Assembly: GCA_018894105.1 (NCBI GenBank)
Contig: CM032121.1
Coordinates: 1,923,507-1,987,506, forward strand
DNA length: 64,000 bases
Direction: 5' to 3'
Source: Jacaranda mimosifolia
Lineage: Eukaryota > Streptophyta > Magnoliopsida > Lamiales > Bignoniaceae
Shown here in pieces: positions 1 through 10,788 of the stretch. The notes below the pieces were generated by a model. That model searched no databases. It saw only the letters and a program-made list of their open reading frames with translations, and was not told the DNA's origin. The position numbers were made by a program, and so were the translations under genes. The first letter of the stretch is position 1, and each line of letters begins with the position of its first letter.

Positions 1-445
1 TTGGTATTCAAACTCAAAATAGTTCCAAATGTATTCACCTTTTTTTGAGATTTTTTTTTTTTAAATTGTGCAGTAAGTTTTTATATTATTAATATTGTTT
101 ATCATTTTTTCATATCTTTGCAAGTATTACACTTTTTATTATCTTGTTCAATTTCTTTTAAATTCACTAAGTTGTCTTGGGTTATGGAAAAAATAAGAGT
201 CCTTGCATTTTTACATCGTACTTTTTTAAATTGATAATAATGTGATGAGCTTAAGTTTTCATTGTTTTTTATTGATATTAATACATATGATTTGGAGGGA
301 AAAACTCTTTAATTTTGATATTATTTATCTAATTTAAAAAAAACACATATTAAACTTACTTTTACATAAAATAAAAACAATACTAATATATTATATTTTC
401 AATAGTAATTAATTCCATCCGTACATAGCACGGGGTACATGCTAG
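1..445 (+). mobile_element. 3' end of a non-autonomous Helitron
   Basis: AT-rich non-coding sequence that ends in a typical Helitron 3' terminus. A short hairpin (CCGTaCATAGCACGG, about 419-433) is followed after a few bases by CTAG at 442-445, with T next in the flank. Helitrons insert between A and T without a target duplication, so no repeat is expected. The 5' end lies outside the window. Similar sequence recurs at about 35340-35740, which supports a dispersed family. No Rep/helicase coding is visible. Confidence 0.6.
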
Positions 446-947
446 TATTCAATATGCATTGAAGTAGTCCAAATTTGCCTTCATCACTGCTTTTGGTCGC
501 AATCTGAGTTGTACATAACTCTAACGAAGATCCAGATAATTAATTGTAATTTTCTTTAGAGAAGGCGGTTTAAATCTTCTATTTTATTTCCTATTCCATC
601 TCCTATTATACTTCATGAAAATATAACGTGTTTTAAATATTTCTTTATAAAAATAATTAATTGATAATTATATACACTTGGTATACATACAACGTGTAGG
701 AATAAGAGATGGAATATAAAATAAAATAGAAGATCCAAATGTGGGGAAAATTCTTGTTCTTTTTTGTCTTTAAATAGCCTCGTCTTCTTTCCATTTTCAG
801 ACAGAAAACAGTTCCTTTGCATCCTCCTTTTAAACACTGATTAGAACCCTGGATTTGTCCTTCAAATCTATCTATTAATGCAAACTAAAAAAGAGAGAAA
901 AGAAAAGAAGGAAAGAAAGATAGAAGAAACCTAACTATAAACTATAC
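446..947 (+). promoter_or_regulatory. Upstream region of the P450 gene, with a probable TATA box and purine-rich leader
   Basis: No gene is seen here. A TATA-like TTTAAATAG lies at 769-777. It would start transcription near 800 and give a leader of roughly 140 nt. The last part of the leader (about 886-930) is strongly A/G-rich, as is common in plant 5' UTRs. The rest is AT-rich and unassigned. Confidence 0.35.
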
Positions 948-2524
948 ATGGCCTGGATTTGGATACCAGCAATAGCAGCAATTGTGTTCTTTTATCTCCT
1001 TCAGCAATTGCTAAACCTAGTGAAGAAGAAAAAGCCGCCTCCAGGACCATTAGGGCTTCCAATTTTAGGCCATTTCCACCTGTTAGGCAAGAATCCCAAC
1101 CAAGGCTTGCATCGTTTAGCCCAAAAACATGGCCCGATTATGTACATGCGATTCGGCTCAGTGCCTACGGTCATCGTCTCGTCGCCTGGCGCAGCTGAAC
1201 TTTTCCTCAAGACCCACGATCTCATTTTCGCCAACAGGCCTCATCACGAAGCCGCCCGCTACATTGGCTACGAGCAGAGAAACATAATCTTCGGGCGATA
1301 CGGCCCGTACTGGCGCAACATGCGTAAACTCTGCACTCTGGAGCTGCTGAGCAACCAGAAGATCAGCCAGTTTCAGCTCATGAGGAAAGCCGAGCTTGGT
1401 CTTTTGGTGAGTTCACTCAAACAGGCTGCTGAAATGCACGAAACTGTCGATTTGAGCATGAGAAGCACATTGCTCAGCGCTGATATGATTTGCCTGATGG
1501 TGTTCGGAAAGAAGTATGAAGACAGAGATTTGGATGAGAAAGGATTTAAGGAAGTGGCGAAGGAGACAATGGAGGAGGCCTCAGCCTTTAATATTGGAGA
1601 CTATTTTCCCTATCTTAGATGGCTTGATCTTCAGGGCTCAGTCCGCCGGATGAAGAAGCTGAGCAAGATTTTTGACGGGTTTCTCGAAAGGATCATTGAT
1701 GATCATGTTCAGAACAAGCAAGATAATAAGCAAACTCAAGACTTTGTGGACACTATGATGGCTATTATGGAGTCTGGAGAAGCTGGATTTGAATTCGATC
1801 GTCGCCATGTTAAGGCTGTGCTCCTGGTAATAATCCAATCCTGTTTATATTAATTCCAGTCATGGAACTGAAAATAATTTGGAGATCAAATGGTTCTGCT
1901 TTTCTTCAGGATATGCTATTAGCAGGAATGGACACTTCTGCAGCAACAGTGGAATGGAAACTGTCAGAAGTCATCCGGCATCCAGCAGTAATGAAGAAAC
2001 TCCAGAAAGAATTAGAAGAAATTGTTGGCATGGATCAAATGGTGGAAGAATCCCATCTTCCCAATCTCAAGTATCTAGATTACGTCATTAAGGAATCACT
2101 AAGGCTCCATCCTGTCGGCCCGTTGCTAATCCATGAATCCATGGAAGACTGTGAAGTTGACGGGTTTCACATACCAAAGAAAACGTGGGTTCTGGTGAAC
2201 GTTTGGGCAATTGGCAGAGATGCTGATGCCTGGAGTGAGCCTGAAAAATTTTTACCCGAGAGGTTTATTGGGAGCAATGTAGATGTTCGAGGGAGAGATT
2301 TTCAGCTCATACCTTTCGGGTCCGGAAGAAGGGGGTGCCCTGGATTGCAGTTGGGGCTGACAATGGTCCAGCTAATGGTGGCGCAATTGGTTCATTGTTT
2401 TGATTGGAAACTTCCTGATGGAATGCTGCCCAGTGAGATGGACATGTCTGAGAACTTTGCTTTGGTGATTGCCAGGGCCAAGCATCTGATGGCCATTCCC
2501 AGTTACAGATTGTTGCAAAAATAG
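948..2524 (+). CDS. Cytochrome P450, CYP71 clan, CYP736A-like (two exons)
   Basis: Haem-thiolate monooxygenase anchored in the ER membrane, using NADPH-P450 reductase as partner. Exon 1 is 948-1826 (293 codons) and exon 2 is 1910-2524. The 83-bp intron is phase 0, begins GTAATA and ends TTCTTCAG. The predicted protein has 497 residues, normal for the family. It has an N-terminal membrane anchor (about residues 3-22), a basic stretch with the proline hinge [13 protein letters not shown], the C-helix region [15 protein letters not shown], the I-helix oxygen-binding motif AGMDTSA at the start of exon 2, the K-helix ExxR as [14 protein letters not shown], and the haem loop [10 protein letters not shown] with its cysteine ligand. 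The overall sequence resembles CYP736A/CYP71AU proteins; the substrate cannot be inferred. A decayed second copy of exon 2 lies downstream at 3659-4273. Confidence 0.93.
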
Positions 2525-3360
2525 ATGAATACTATAAATGTGTTGCATGAGATAACGTTGGTGTTGGTTTTTAATTTTCATAAACTTTTATTTGGATTTT
2601 ATGCAAATTGATGCAGTTCTATATTGAGGTAATAGATATATATATATATGTTTGTATGTACCTCATTCCAGATATCAACTCTAAGTTGATGGAGTAGTAC
2701 AATTAATAGGGAATCCTATTCATATGGTCTCCCTTTCAATGTAATGAACTTGATCAGGACTTGAAATGAAGACTCGGCTTCATTGATATCAATTGGATGT
2801 TGATGAGTTTCAGACCACTTCTTCAATTAAAATCGGAAGACACCAAATGAATGATGGAAAGAATAATTCTGTGCACCCCTTACAATATTTTTAAGCTTTC
2901 TGATGGATTCAATATAATATTTATAGAAAATCACAAATGTATCTTAAAAGTTATGAAATTGTTAGTTCATGAGACAATTGCTTAAAAAAAAAAAAACAAT
3001 TATTCTCGATAACAAAATTTCAAAGTTTGAATTGAAAAGAAATGTTTTTGGGGAAAAATCAACTCCACACCCGGTCTGGCCAAGTCAACAAATAATAGGC
3101 TGCCATATGGAAATTCAATTTTATAATTAAATAATGGTCCAATTTAGCTACCCACTCAAACCATGGTTAACCCATCTTTCTTCTTCCTCGGAATGTTATC
3201 ACTCATTTGGAAAGAAAAGAAAATTAGGAATAATCCCAAAATACCAAATAAGAAGAGAAAATTCAAGGTAGTCTTAGAATTCTTCATTGTAAATTCCAAA
3301 GACTAGATACAAAATTCACAGAGAAAACTCCATCCTCCACATTTAAAACTAAAAACCCAG
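2525..3360. other. Intergenic region between P450 and the chimeric relic
   Basis: 3' UTR of the P450 followed by AT-rich sequence. There is a short (TA)n run near 2636-2650 and an A-run near 2983-2996. No coding potential or clear element boundary is seen. Confidence 0.5.
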
Positions 3361-3362
3361 AA

Positions 3363-3658
3363 ATGGCTCGCACAAAGCTTGCGGTCTGAAAGTTCACCGA
3401 TGGTAAGGCGCCGGTGAGCAGCTCTTTGCTTTTTGTTAGAAGAAGGTATTTGCAAGCAGTTGTTTGCTTTCTAGTTTCTACCCTAGCCACAAAAGACCCA
3501 GAAATTCAAGACCAACCGGAGGTTCTGATATGAAAGAAATTCAAAGGAAATCAGGAAATGTTTGGGAGGAAATCTGGCTGAAAAAGATCCAGCTCCTCCC
3601 TTGCGACGTCTCTCTCCGTAAAATCCGAAAGTATCAGAAATCTATAGAGCTTTTCCAG
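3363..3658 (+). pseudogene. Decayed histone H3 fragment fused to P450 sequence
   Basis: The ATG at 3363 reads MARTKLAV-stop-KFTDGKAP. This lines up with the universal H3 N-terminus MARTKQTARKSTGGKAP, with an arginine codon turned into TGA at 3387-3389. Further on, the reading that enters the P450 fragment contains [14 protein letters not shown] (about 3615-3655), matching LREIRKYQKSTELL at the start of the H3 alphaN helix. The middle portion (about 3412-3600) is poorly conserved and may include a former intron or insertion. The H3 histone-fold core (from RKLPFQRLVRE on) is absent; P450 exon-2 sequence begins instead. CENH3 is a less likely source because the C-terminal anchor reads like canonical H3. 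Family knowledge: H3 is almost invariant, so two matches in the right order are unlikely by chance. Confidence 0.75.
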
Positions 3659-4273
3659 GATATGCTTGTAGCAGGAATGGACACTTCTGCAGCAGCCGTA
3701 GAATGGGTACTTTCAGAACTCATCAGGCATCCAGAAGTTATGAAAAAATTGCAGAAAGAATTGGAAAAAGTCGTGGGCCTAGACCAAAACGTGGAGGAAT
3801 CACACTTGGACAAGCTTGACAACTTGAATTTAGTTGTGAAGGAAACACTCAGGCTCCATACCCTCATCCCATTGTTATTCCATGAATCCCCGAAAGATTG
3901 CATAGTCGATGGATTCTACATACCGAAAGGTTCACAAGCTGTAGTTAACGTGTGGTCTATTTGCAAGGATCCTAAGGTGTGGCAGGACCCTGAAAGTTCA
4001 CACCAGAGAGTTTTCTTTGTAGCAATGTAGGTCTCCGGGGGCAGGACTTCCAGCTCATACCGTTCAGCTCTGGCCGAAGAGGCTGCCCCGGGTTGCAGTT
4101 GGGACTCACGGTGGTCCGGCTGGTGGTGGCACATTTGGTGCATTGCTTTGATTGGGAGCTTCCCCGATGGAATGCTGCAGCCTGGTGAACAGGATATGAC
4201 TGAGCATTTTGGTCTAGTGACTGGTAAAGATAAGCATCTCATGGCTATTCCTACGTATAGACTGCATCAATGA
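3659..4273 (+). pseudogene. P450 (CYP736A-like) exon 2 duplicate, frameshifted
   Basis: Near copy of exon 2 of the upstream P450. It starts at the same splice-acceptor point (TTTTCCAG then GATATG) and ends with a stop at 4271-4273. It keeps [20 protein letters not shown] for ExxR, and a haem loop reading [11 protein letters not shown] frameshift just before the PERF region (about 3992-4000) leads to a stop at 4028-4030. A second one (extra C in the CCCC run at about 4162-4166) breaks the C-terminal part. No exon 1 is present. The extra C and shift are local, so the copy decayed after duplication. It is in frame with the histone H3 relic to its left. Confidence 0.9.
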
Positions 4274-4762
4274 AGGGCAAATGGGAGTTTGAGGCAACGT
4301 TGGTTGGTTTTAACCTTTTATACAAACACAAGTTATACGAGAATAATTTGGAAGAAAAATATATAGTTGATGAGTAATTTTAGAAGGTAGTGAATCACAA
4401 TTATTTGTGTATGATGGATTCTATAATTAAATGATTGTAATTGTTTAGAGGTCTGAAGTTTGAAAAATCTCTTTAAGTATGATTTTGCAATTTTCATTTA
4501 CATGTTACATGCCTTAGCCGCCTCCAAATTAAATACATAATGAATTAGAGAATCTCTTATTTATTGAGTCTCCAGTGATTCTTGAAAAATAGCTTCTACT
4601 TTATGTTCTCTTGAATAGACATGAGGAACCCATTTAGTCAAAAATCTTGATAGGAGATGCCGTCTATGTTTAGAATGAGATGTAATTTAAATATTTATTA
4701 ATTTTAAGAGACATCTACGCATAAATTATATATCTTTTGTGGCTTTATACAAAATATATGTT
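4274..4762. other. Intergenic, no feature recognised
   Basis: AT-rich sequence downstream of the P450 relic. No open frame with family resemblance and no terminal repeats found. Confidence 0.4.
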
Positions 4763-4885
4763 TGTATATTGAATGATCAATTAACTCAATGATGTCACTT
4801 TCATGCATATAAGTGTAAGGTTTGAGATTCAAAGTTTAATGAATCTTTAGTGAGCATGAGTATAGATTAAAAAAAAATTATAATT
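4763..4885 (+). mobile_element. SINE-like element, copy 1
   Basis: About 120 bp with an RNA polymerase III B-box-like segment (GGTTTGAGATTCAAAG, about 4819-4834) and an A-rich tail near 4868-4878. It is clearly similar to the copy at 7966-8094: both share TATTGA(A/C)TGATCAATT at the left and AATGAA(C/T)CTTT after the B box. Boundaries are approximate. Confidence 0.5.
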
Positions 4886-5260
4886 CAAAATCTACAGCTT
4901 AGCCAAATAAAACTCTAAATTTAGGATTGGCCAAATTAATTGAAGACCAGACCTATTGATTTATAGCCCACAAAACTAGTAAACATCGACCAAATATCTA
5001 TTGGTCCCCGTTCCACATTGCACTCACCCAATCATCATGCATTTTTAATTAAGTTTTCTTGTCCCAAAAAAAGTTAATTCTTAATATAGCTCTAGCTTGT
5101 TTTTCGAGCTTTTGTGAATGTTAGAACGTATCTGAAAAATAAATTACTAATTTATTTGAATGAAGTAAGTTTTAAGAGTGTATAAGATGTTTTAACTAAC
5201 GGTTCGATTGTCATTTATATGCTTAATCATAAATAAATGAGCATAAATTAAATTTTCTAA

Positions 5261-5371
5261 GCCGAGCGACCTGTGGCTCAACAGTATAAGTTTTCCACAT
5301 AATGTGGGAAGTCAAGAGTTCAAGTTCGAATGGACTCCTAATGTGTGTGTGTATAAATAAATAAATAAAAA
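5261..5371 (+). mobile_element. SINE (tRNA-derived), with A and B boxes
   Basis: A-box-like TGGCTCAACAG at 5274-5284 and B-box-like AGTTCGAATGG at 5323-5333 have the spacing of a tRNA-derived SINE. It ends in a (GT)n/(ATAA)n tail at 5341-5371. A diverged relative lies at 12211-12309 and a minus-strand relative at 43580-43680. Confidence 0.6.
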
Positions 5372-6102
5372 TTCCCTATAAAGATATGCTCTCTAGTGGG
5401 ACTTTAATTTTGTATCATCCAATGGATATTATCAAGATTAGCAACAACTTTCATCTATTTTTGTTATGTAGATGTCTTTTTAAAATTTTGATACATTGCT
5501 TTGTGTCATTCAATTTGAGAATGTACGTATTATTTGCGTATTTTAAAGATTTGAAGTTTTTAAATATTGTCTTAATTAAGGTGTAGCTAATTGACATAAA
5601 ATAATATATATATATATATAGATATATATTGTTCTGTCATATAATAAAAATTTTGTATACATTGTCATAGTTGGTAATTCATGACACATATATAACGACA
5701 TAAAATTTGCTAAAATGATATGTAGAAATATTTTTTTTCATTATTAAATTTGTCAAAATCTTTATCTGGCGCCCGCGGTGTTTTTGGCCGTGTGAACTGT
5801 CTGAAAATCTACCGAATCATGTAATTTGAAATTATGCCATGCAAATTGTTCTTATTATTGATTTTGTATTTTCTATATCAAAAATATTCTAAATAAAACA
5901 CACACAAATATGATTTGAAATTATGCTTGATTCTAAAAGAAAAACATTGCTCGCGTATGCAGCACATGAAATTAAAACCTAGTAATTAATGTCTCATTGT
6001 ATTATTAATTATTACCATTATTAGAGTAAGCAATTACATAAAATTATTTTAGGCCAATAATCTTTTTTATTGCATTTATGCGCTTTGTTGAGAATAATGT
6101 AG
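5372..6102. other. Intergenic, AT-rich
   Basis: Holds a (TA)n run at about 5605-5632 and a short GC-rich patch at about 5768-5795. No gene or complete element is supported. Confidence 0.4.
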
Positions 6103-6540
6103 CTACTGATCTGGCTTCGCTGAAGGCGGGCATGGCTGGTTTGGCTTCTTTCGGAATGTGCACATGCAATGGCAGCATTTCTTCCCTGCTGGCCGTTTCC
6201 GCACGTCGGTCGGCTGCAGAAGTGGCGGTGGCGCCGGGTGACTAGCCGAGGCGCACATTCCCCGGCCATGATACGGCCGGGTACTGCACTTAGTTTTGCA
6301 CACATTTATAGTCACCGTGCAACCAATGAATTGGTTGCACACCTGAGGAGACGCGAGCGAGCCACCTAAAAATCATAAGGAAAAAAAGAAAAAAAAAATG
6401 AAAAACGTTGATCGTAAGTTATCTGCAAAAAGGATAATCATTTAAAATGTTTTTGATCAATAAATAAAGATAAACGTAGAAAAATAACCTATAAGAACGA
6501 CGAGGAGGAGAATGAGAATTATTTGTATATTTGCCGCCAT
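6103..6540 (-). CDS. Secreted ten-cysteine defensin-like protein 1 (two exons)
   Basis: Exon 1 is complement(6489..6540): ATG at 6540, 17 codons plus one base, encoding a hydrophobic signal peptide (MAANIQ then an I/L/V run). The donor follows ATAG. The intron is 6366-6488, phase 1. Exon 2 is complement(6103..6365). The total is 104 residues. The mature part has ten cysteines: C-x5-C, x6, C-x3-C, x10, C, a proline-rich linker, then CCHCMC and a final C. The exon phase, signal exon and cysteine order are the same in the genes at 9174-9733 and 10789-11516. This looks like a plant defensin-like/knottin-type secreted peptide; exact family and target are unknown. The linker (about residues 58-80) is rich in P and A. 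Confidence 0.8.
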
Positions 6541-6978
6541 CTTCAAGAATGTAATGTTATTACTACAAGAACTAAGATATTGTTTTCATGCGCAAATATC
6601 TTGGTTATGTCTGCCTAAGTATGGGAGAAGTTGCATGGATTATATATATAGTCGCAAAAATTATAATGTTACCTTTTCATCAGTTGCACTAATTAATTTT
6701 TCCAACCTAAAAATTGATATTGAGGCATCCATGAGAGATAAGCTACAGATAGGGACATAATTAATTTTGTTATATCCAAATAATATTCTAGTTTAGCTAC
6801 AAATCGAAAAATGTTTGTTTTCCATGTATGTGTCCTTTCTGAATTTTACAATTGGTCGTATATATTTAGCATTTTGTACCTTTCAAAAGTTTGAGCTATT
6901 GGAAAGGGAAGTGTCAATAAAAATAAAAATACTTAAAATTAAATTTATCAGTAATAGCTAGCTCTATATGAATAACTC
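6541..6978. other. Upstream region of defensin-like gene 1
   Basis: AT-rich sequence that should contain the promoter of the minus-strand gene ending at 6540. No distinct motif can be assigned with confidence. Confidence 0.35.
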
Positions 6979-7710
6979 GGATAAATTGCATATTTGGTCC
7001 CATAAGTTAGACTCATTTGGATTTTGGTCACATTCTTTATGACGTTCGCACATTGCATCCCATAAGTGCATTTTTTTTGCAATTTAAGGACCATCCGTCC
7101 AATAATTAATGGAGCAGTCACGTGCCACTCACGTGGCCATTAAATTGTTGCTTTTTTGGTCCCATAAGTTATGTCTGTTTGTATTTTTGGTCCCAACAAT
7201 AGCTCCAATAATTTTTTTTGAAGTTTTAACAATTTTTCTTCATTACATCCAGCATCCTAAACAACCCAAGTATCACTTGTTTTGTTTTTTCACACATTTG
7301 AGGGTCTTTTCAAGCAAAGAAACCACATCTATTATTCATGGAAGCACAACCATGAAACCTCATATTTGGATTTTCATTTGTCCATGAGGTTTTCAATGAA
7401 GATGGCGTGCCAGAAAAATAATAGCACCTTCACTTGCAACTATTTTTCTTTCTTCTTCTGCAAAAATTTATTGGAGCTATCGTTGGGACCAAAAATGCAA
7501 ACACGCCTAATTTATGGGACCCAAAAAGCAACAATTTATGGGCAACGTGACTGGCACATGACTGCTCCATTAATTATTCTACGGAAAACCCTTTTGAGTC
7601 CTAAAATTGCAAAAAAATTGCATTTATGGGATGCAATGTATGAAAGTTATAAAAAATAGGACCAAAATTCAAATGGGTCTAACTTATAAGACCAAAAATA
7701 CAATTTACCC
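6979..7710. mobile_element. Foldback (Mutator-like) element with long inverted repeats
   Basis: The left arm (6979 to about 7215) and right arm (about 7455-7710) are imperfect inverted repeats of roughly 240-255 bp. They begin GGATAAATTGCATATTTGGTC and, read inward from the right, GGGTAAATTGTATTTTTGGTC. The flanking 9-mers gaataactc (6970-6978) and aaataacat (7711-7719) match at 6 of 9 positions, consistent with an old Mutator-type 9-bp target duplication. The centre has no recognisable coding. The short open frames crossing it are by-products. Confidence 0.7.
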
Positions 7711-7719
7711 AAATAACAT

Positions 7720-7965
7720 GTATATAAATGAACCACCATATTGGAGATAGAATTTACTTAATTGTAAGTTATCTTCAAAAAATTTCAAAAAGAAATGATA
7801 TCTTTCATCAATCTCAGAAGTCGGACCCAGAGCAATAGTGTGTTTGAGAGTGCAAAACTATTTACATTAAAAAGTTTAAGCGAGGATAAAGCATTGATGG
7901 CAAAATAAATTTTAATTTATATATCTAATATAATATATGTACATATATTCAAATTAAGTGCATAT
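7720..7965. other. Intergenic spacer
   Basis: AT-rich; nothing recognised. Confidence 0.35.
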
Positions 7966-8094
7966 TGACTGATCAATTGATCGAATGATACTATTCTCAC
8001 ATTTAAATGTATTGTTCTCACACTTATATATGTGAGATTTAAGGTTCAAACCATAATGAACCTTTGATGCACATGTGTTGTAAATATAAAAATA
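7966..8094 (+). mobile_element. SINE-like element, copy 2
   Basis: Contains a good B box, AAGGTTCAAACC at 8041-8052, and an A-rich end at about 8083-8094. It is similar along its length to the copy at 4763-4885. The A box is weak (around 7976-7990). Confidence 0.55.
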
Positions 8095-8423
8095 AGATAT
8101 TCAAAGTAAACGCCTTAAATGCATAAGCTCTTTTTGAAGAAAAATAAAAGATTATAACTTAATTGGGGGTGTTTATTTGTAAGTATTGATATTTCTAACA
8201 CTATAAGAAATCAGGTTTTAGGGACAGGAAAAACTGTGTAAAACTAGTTATTTCTCTAAATGATATTAGTGACCACCTCAAAAGACAAAATTAAATTTCC
8301 ATCTCTATAAGTCGCTAACTTGTGAAAATTAGAGACGAATCTTTTTCCATCCCTGTTATTTTGTAGTGCTATACCTAAGAACACACTTTTTTTTCTCCTT
8401 TCCCTTCCAGTATACTAAAAACA

Positions 8424-8893
8424 CTTAGGTAATGTTTGGATATGAATTATGTGTTTTGGGAGAATGAGTTTTGGGAGTGAGGTTGGAGAATATGAAATTT
8501 GTGTTGGAAAATGTGATATATGTTTGTTTATATTTTGGGAACAATAAAAAATTTATTTTAGGAAAATTTGGTATGCTTGTTTATGTTTTGGGAAGAGACA
8601 AATTCTAATGTAGCAGTTAAATCAATTCCTTTTTGTTGAGTTTTTGGAATAAAAATGGAATTCATTGATTTTTTTATTGTTAGAATAATAATAAAATATG
8701 TATAATATATATATATATATAATATATGTATGTATATATTGAAAAATGGGGAAAGTTTTTGGGATAATGAGAGATAGAAGATGGTATTTTGGAAATTTTA
8801 ATTTGCCATTTTGGAGGGAAAACCTTTGTATGTTTGGTTACATTTTGGGAAAACAAAATTGTTTCCTCAAAATATAACCAAAGTTATCCTAAG
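8424..8893. mobile_element. MITE with 20-bp terminal inverted repeats
   Basis: The ends read CTTAGGTAATGTTTGGATAT and, from the right, CTTAGGATAACTTTGGTTAT. The interior is rich in TTTTGGGA blocks with a (TA)n core, and resembles the interior of the larger element at 22575-24084. Length is about 470 bp. The target duplication is unclear because both ends sit in CTTAG/CTAAG. It is non-coding; PIF/Harbinger is possible but unproven. Confidence 0.5.
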
Positions 8894-9173
8894 TTTAATT
8901 TAGTAAATTAATTATAATTTCAGATATGTACCATTTTAGCTATATTTTGCATTATAATCTTGTAGTTTGAAATAAGTCATGAATTAACACGTACAATCTT
9001 TCTTCTTGGTCCGCAATTAAAAATTCCTGAGATAAATTTCTTGAATTCCACTCTTGAAATTTGCACATATATAGAAGGGGGACATAAGTGACCAAATAGA
9101 AAGCAAATTAATCCATCCCAATACTTAATTAATATATCAAGCTAATCAACTGCTCATCAAACAAATATATTAC

Positions 9174-9733
9174 TCAGATAATTTCATCAAATCTTTTGTA
9201 GGCATTCGATAAGGCTGCAACTAGCTTTTCTCCTGGACATTTCTGCTGATCAGGCTTCTTAGGAAATTTGCAGAAGCAGTGACAACATCTCTTGACTGCA
9301 GCCATCTTCGTCGGCCTAGAGGCTGGTGGCGGCGGCAGCAGTGGATCAGCTTTTGCGCACATTAATCCCTGGCCATGGTACCGTTGCTTGCATTGTGATT
9401 GGCATATTGTTATATTCACAACGCAGCCAACGTAAATATTACATGATTGTGCAGGCCTTTTACCTGTGCATTGCATTAATCAATAAAAGAAAGAATAATT
9501 TATATATGCAAATTAAAGTTCATATATTTACGGTATCAAACGCTTAATTATTTGCATCATTTTAATTTTATTTCACGTGCATGTTTATAATTTCTTTTTT
9601 TCATTTTTGAGTGTGCGTGCGCGCGTATCTGTATAGGATATAGAGAGAATAATGTATGAGATATAAAGGAATAACCTATGACAGATATGGACAGAATGAT
9701 AAAAATGCAAAATATAAATTGTATTTTCGACAT
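9174..9733 (-). CDS. Secreted ten-cysteine defensin-like protein 2 (two exons)
   Basis: Exon 1 is complement(9676..9733): 19 codons plus one base, giving a signal peptide (MSKIQF then a hydrophobic core). The intron 9464-9675 is phase 1, with a donor after ATAG and an acceptor ATGCACAG. Exon 2 is complement(9174..9463). The protein has 115 residues. Cysteines follow the same plan as gene 1: C-x5-C, C-x3-C, x10, C, proline-rich linker, CCHCFC, C. A lysine-rich segment follows CCHC, and the C-terminal tail is about 22 residues longer than in gene 1. It is most similar by eye to gene 1 (shared HG-x-G motif before the fifth cysteine). Confidence 0.82.
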
Positions 9734-10788
9734 TTTTTGAGAATGGACTATGCGTACATAAGAGCCAAGATGTTTCTTCTACAAGGTAGAGATTTCTAGT
9801 TTTTGTATATATAGTTATTATATCATTTTTACTTTAAGTTATATGAACTACTCAAGGTGTATCCCCAATTAAGATGGATTTACATTTGCTTTTCTCTGAA
9901 CCAATATAGTGACTATCCATCAAGATAAATAAGCTTTTGATGTAGACATTTATTTTGTTTTCATCTCAAGTCGTCATCCCCTTCTTCTATTCTGTTGCAA
10001 CCATAAATATATGTAATTAAGTTATGTTATTTGCTAACTATTTTGTAAGCATCCGTAGAGATATAATTTTTGATATATATATATATACACAGACACACAC
10101 ACACATTTATTTTGTGTACATCACAATCATGGCCATCATTTATTTTGTATTCATCCCAAGTTATGTTAAATCTGTTTACAGCTCTTAAAGCTAAAAAATT
10201 CAAGATATTTATATTGGAATTTTGATTTATCTTGATGGAAAAATAGGCTATCATTTATTGTATAAAATAGATATTTTGCATATAATTTTAAATAACAAAA
10301 ACATGTGAGATTATGGTTTATATATATGTTATATGGCAAAATGCTTTCCTGTTGATATACCACTAATCATTTGATCGAGTACGTACCATCGCCATCATAC
10401 TACTATGTATGACTTGGAATTCAAACTTAAATGACCCTTGATTGATGCAGCGTGTGTATGCATGAATTGAAAAAAACTGCTGACATATTTTTATATCCCT
10501 TATTTTTGACAGATTGCTTAGCTTCATTCACATTCTGCACAAAAACACTCATTGATAAGTTATTTCGCACTTTTTCAATGATAGCGCTCTTAAATCAAAC
10601 CTCGTGAGTTGTAATAATACCCCTAGTATAAAAAAATCATACATATGGGAAATAAAGAGATCAAGATTAGGGCACAAACTTAAAGGAGAGCTTCGCAAAA
10701 TAGTATTTTTATTTTTTTCAAACATCTTCACAATGTTCTAAGATGAACATATGTGTATAAGGATGCATATCAAAACAAAAAATGCAGA
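9734..10788. other. Intergenic between defensin-like genes 2 and 3
   Basis: AT-rich, with a (TA)n(CA)n microsatellite at about 10071-10105. No additional paralogue or element boundary was recognised. Promoter elements for gene 2 are expected next to 9733 but not identified. Confidence 0.4.

Noticed and set aside
5944..5986. Helitron-like end (GCGTATGCAGCAC ... CTAG)
   Set aside because: The hairpin is weak and there is no similar copy in the window; too little evidence.
6169..6369. Plus-strand frame opposite defensin-like gene 1
   Set aside because: Antisense shadow of a spliced cysteine-rich exon with conserved paralogues.
7109..7659. Overlapping open frames of 92 and 125 codons
   Set aside because: They cross the arms and centre of the foldback element and have no recognisable domain.
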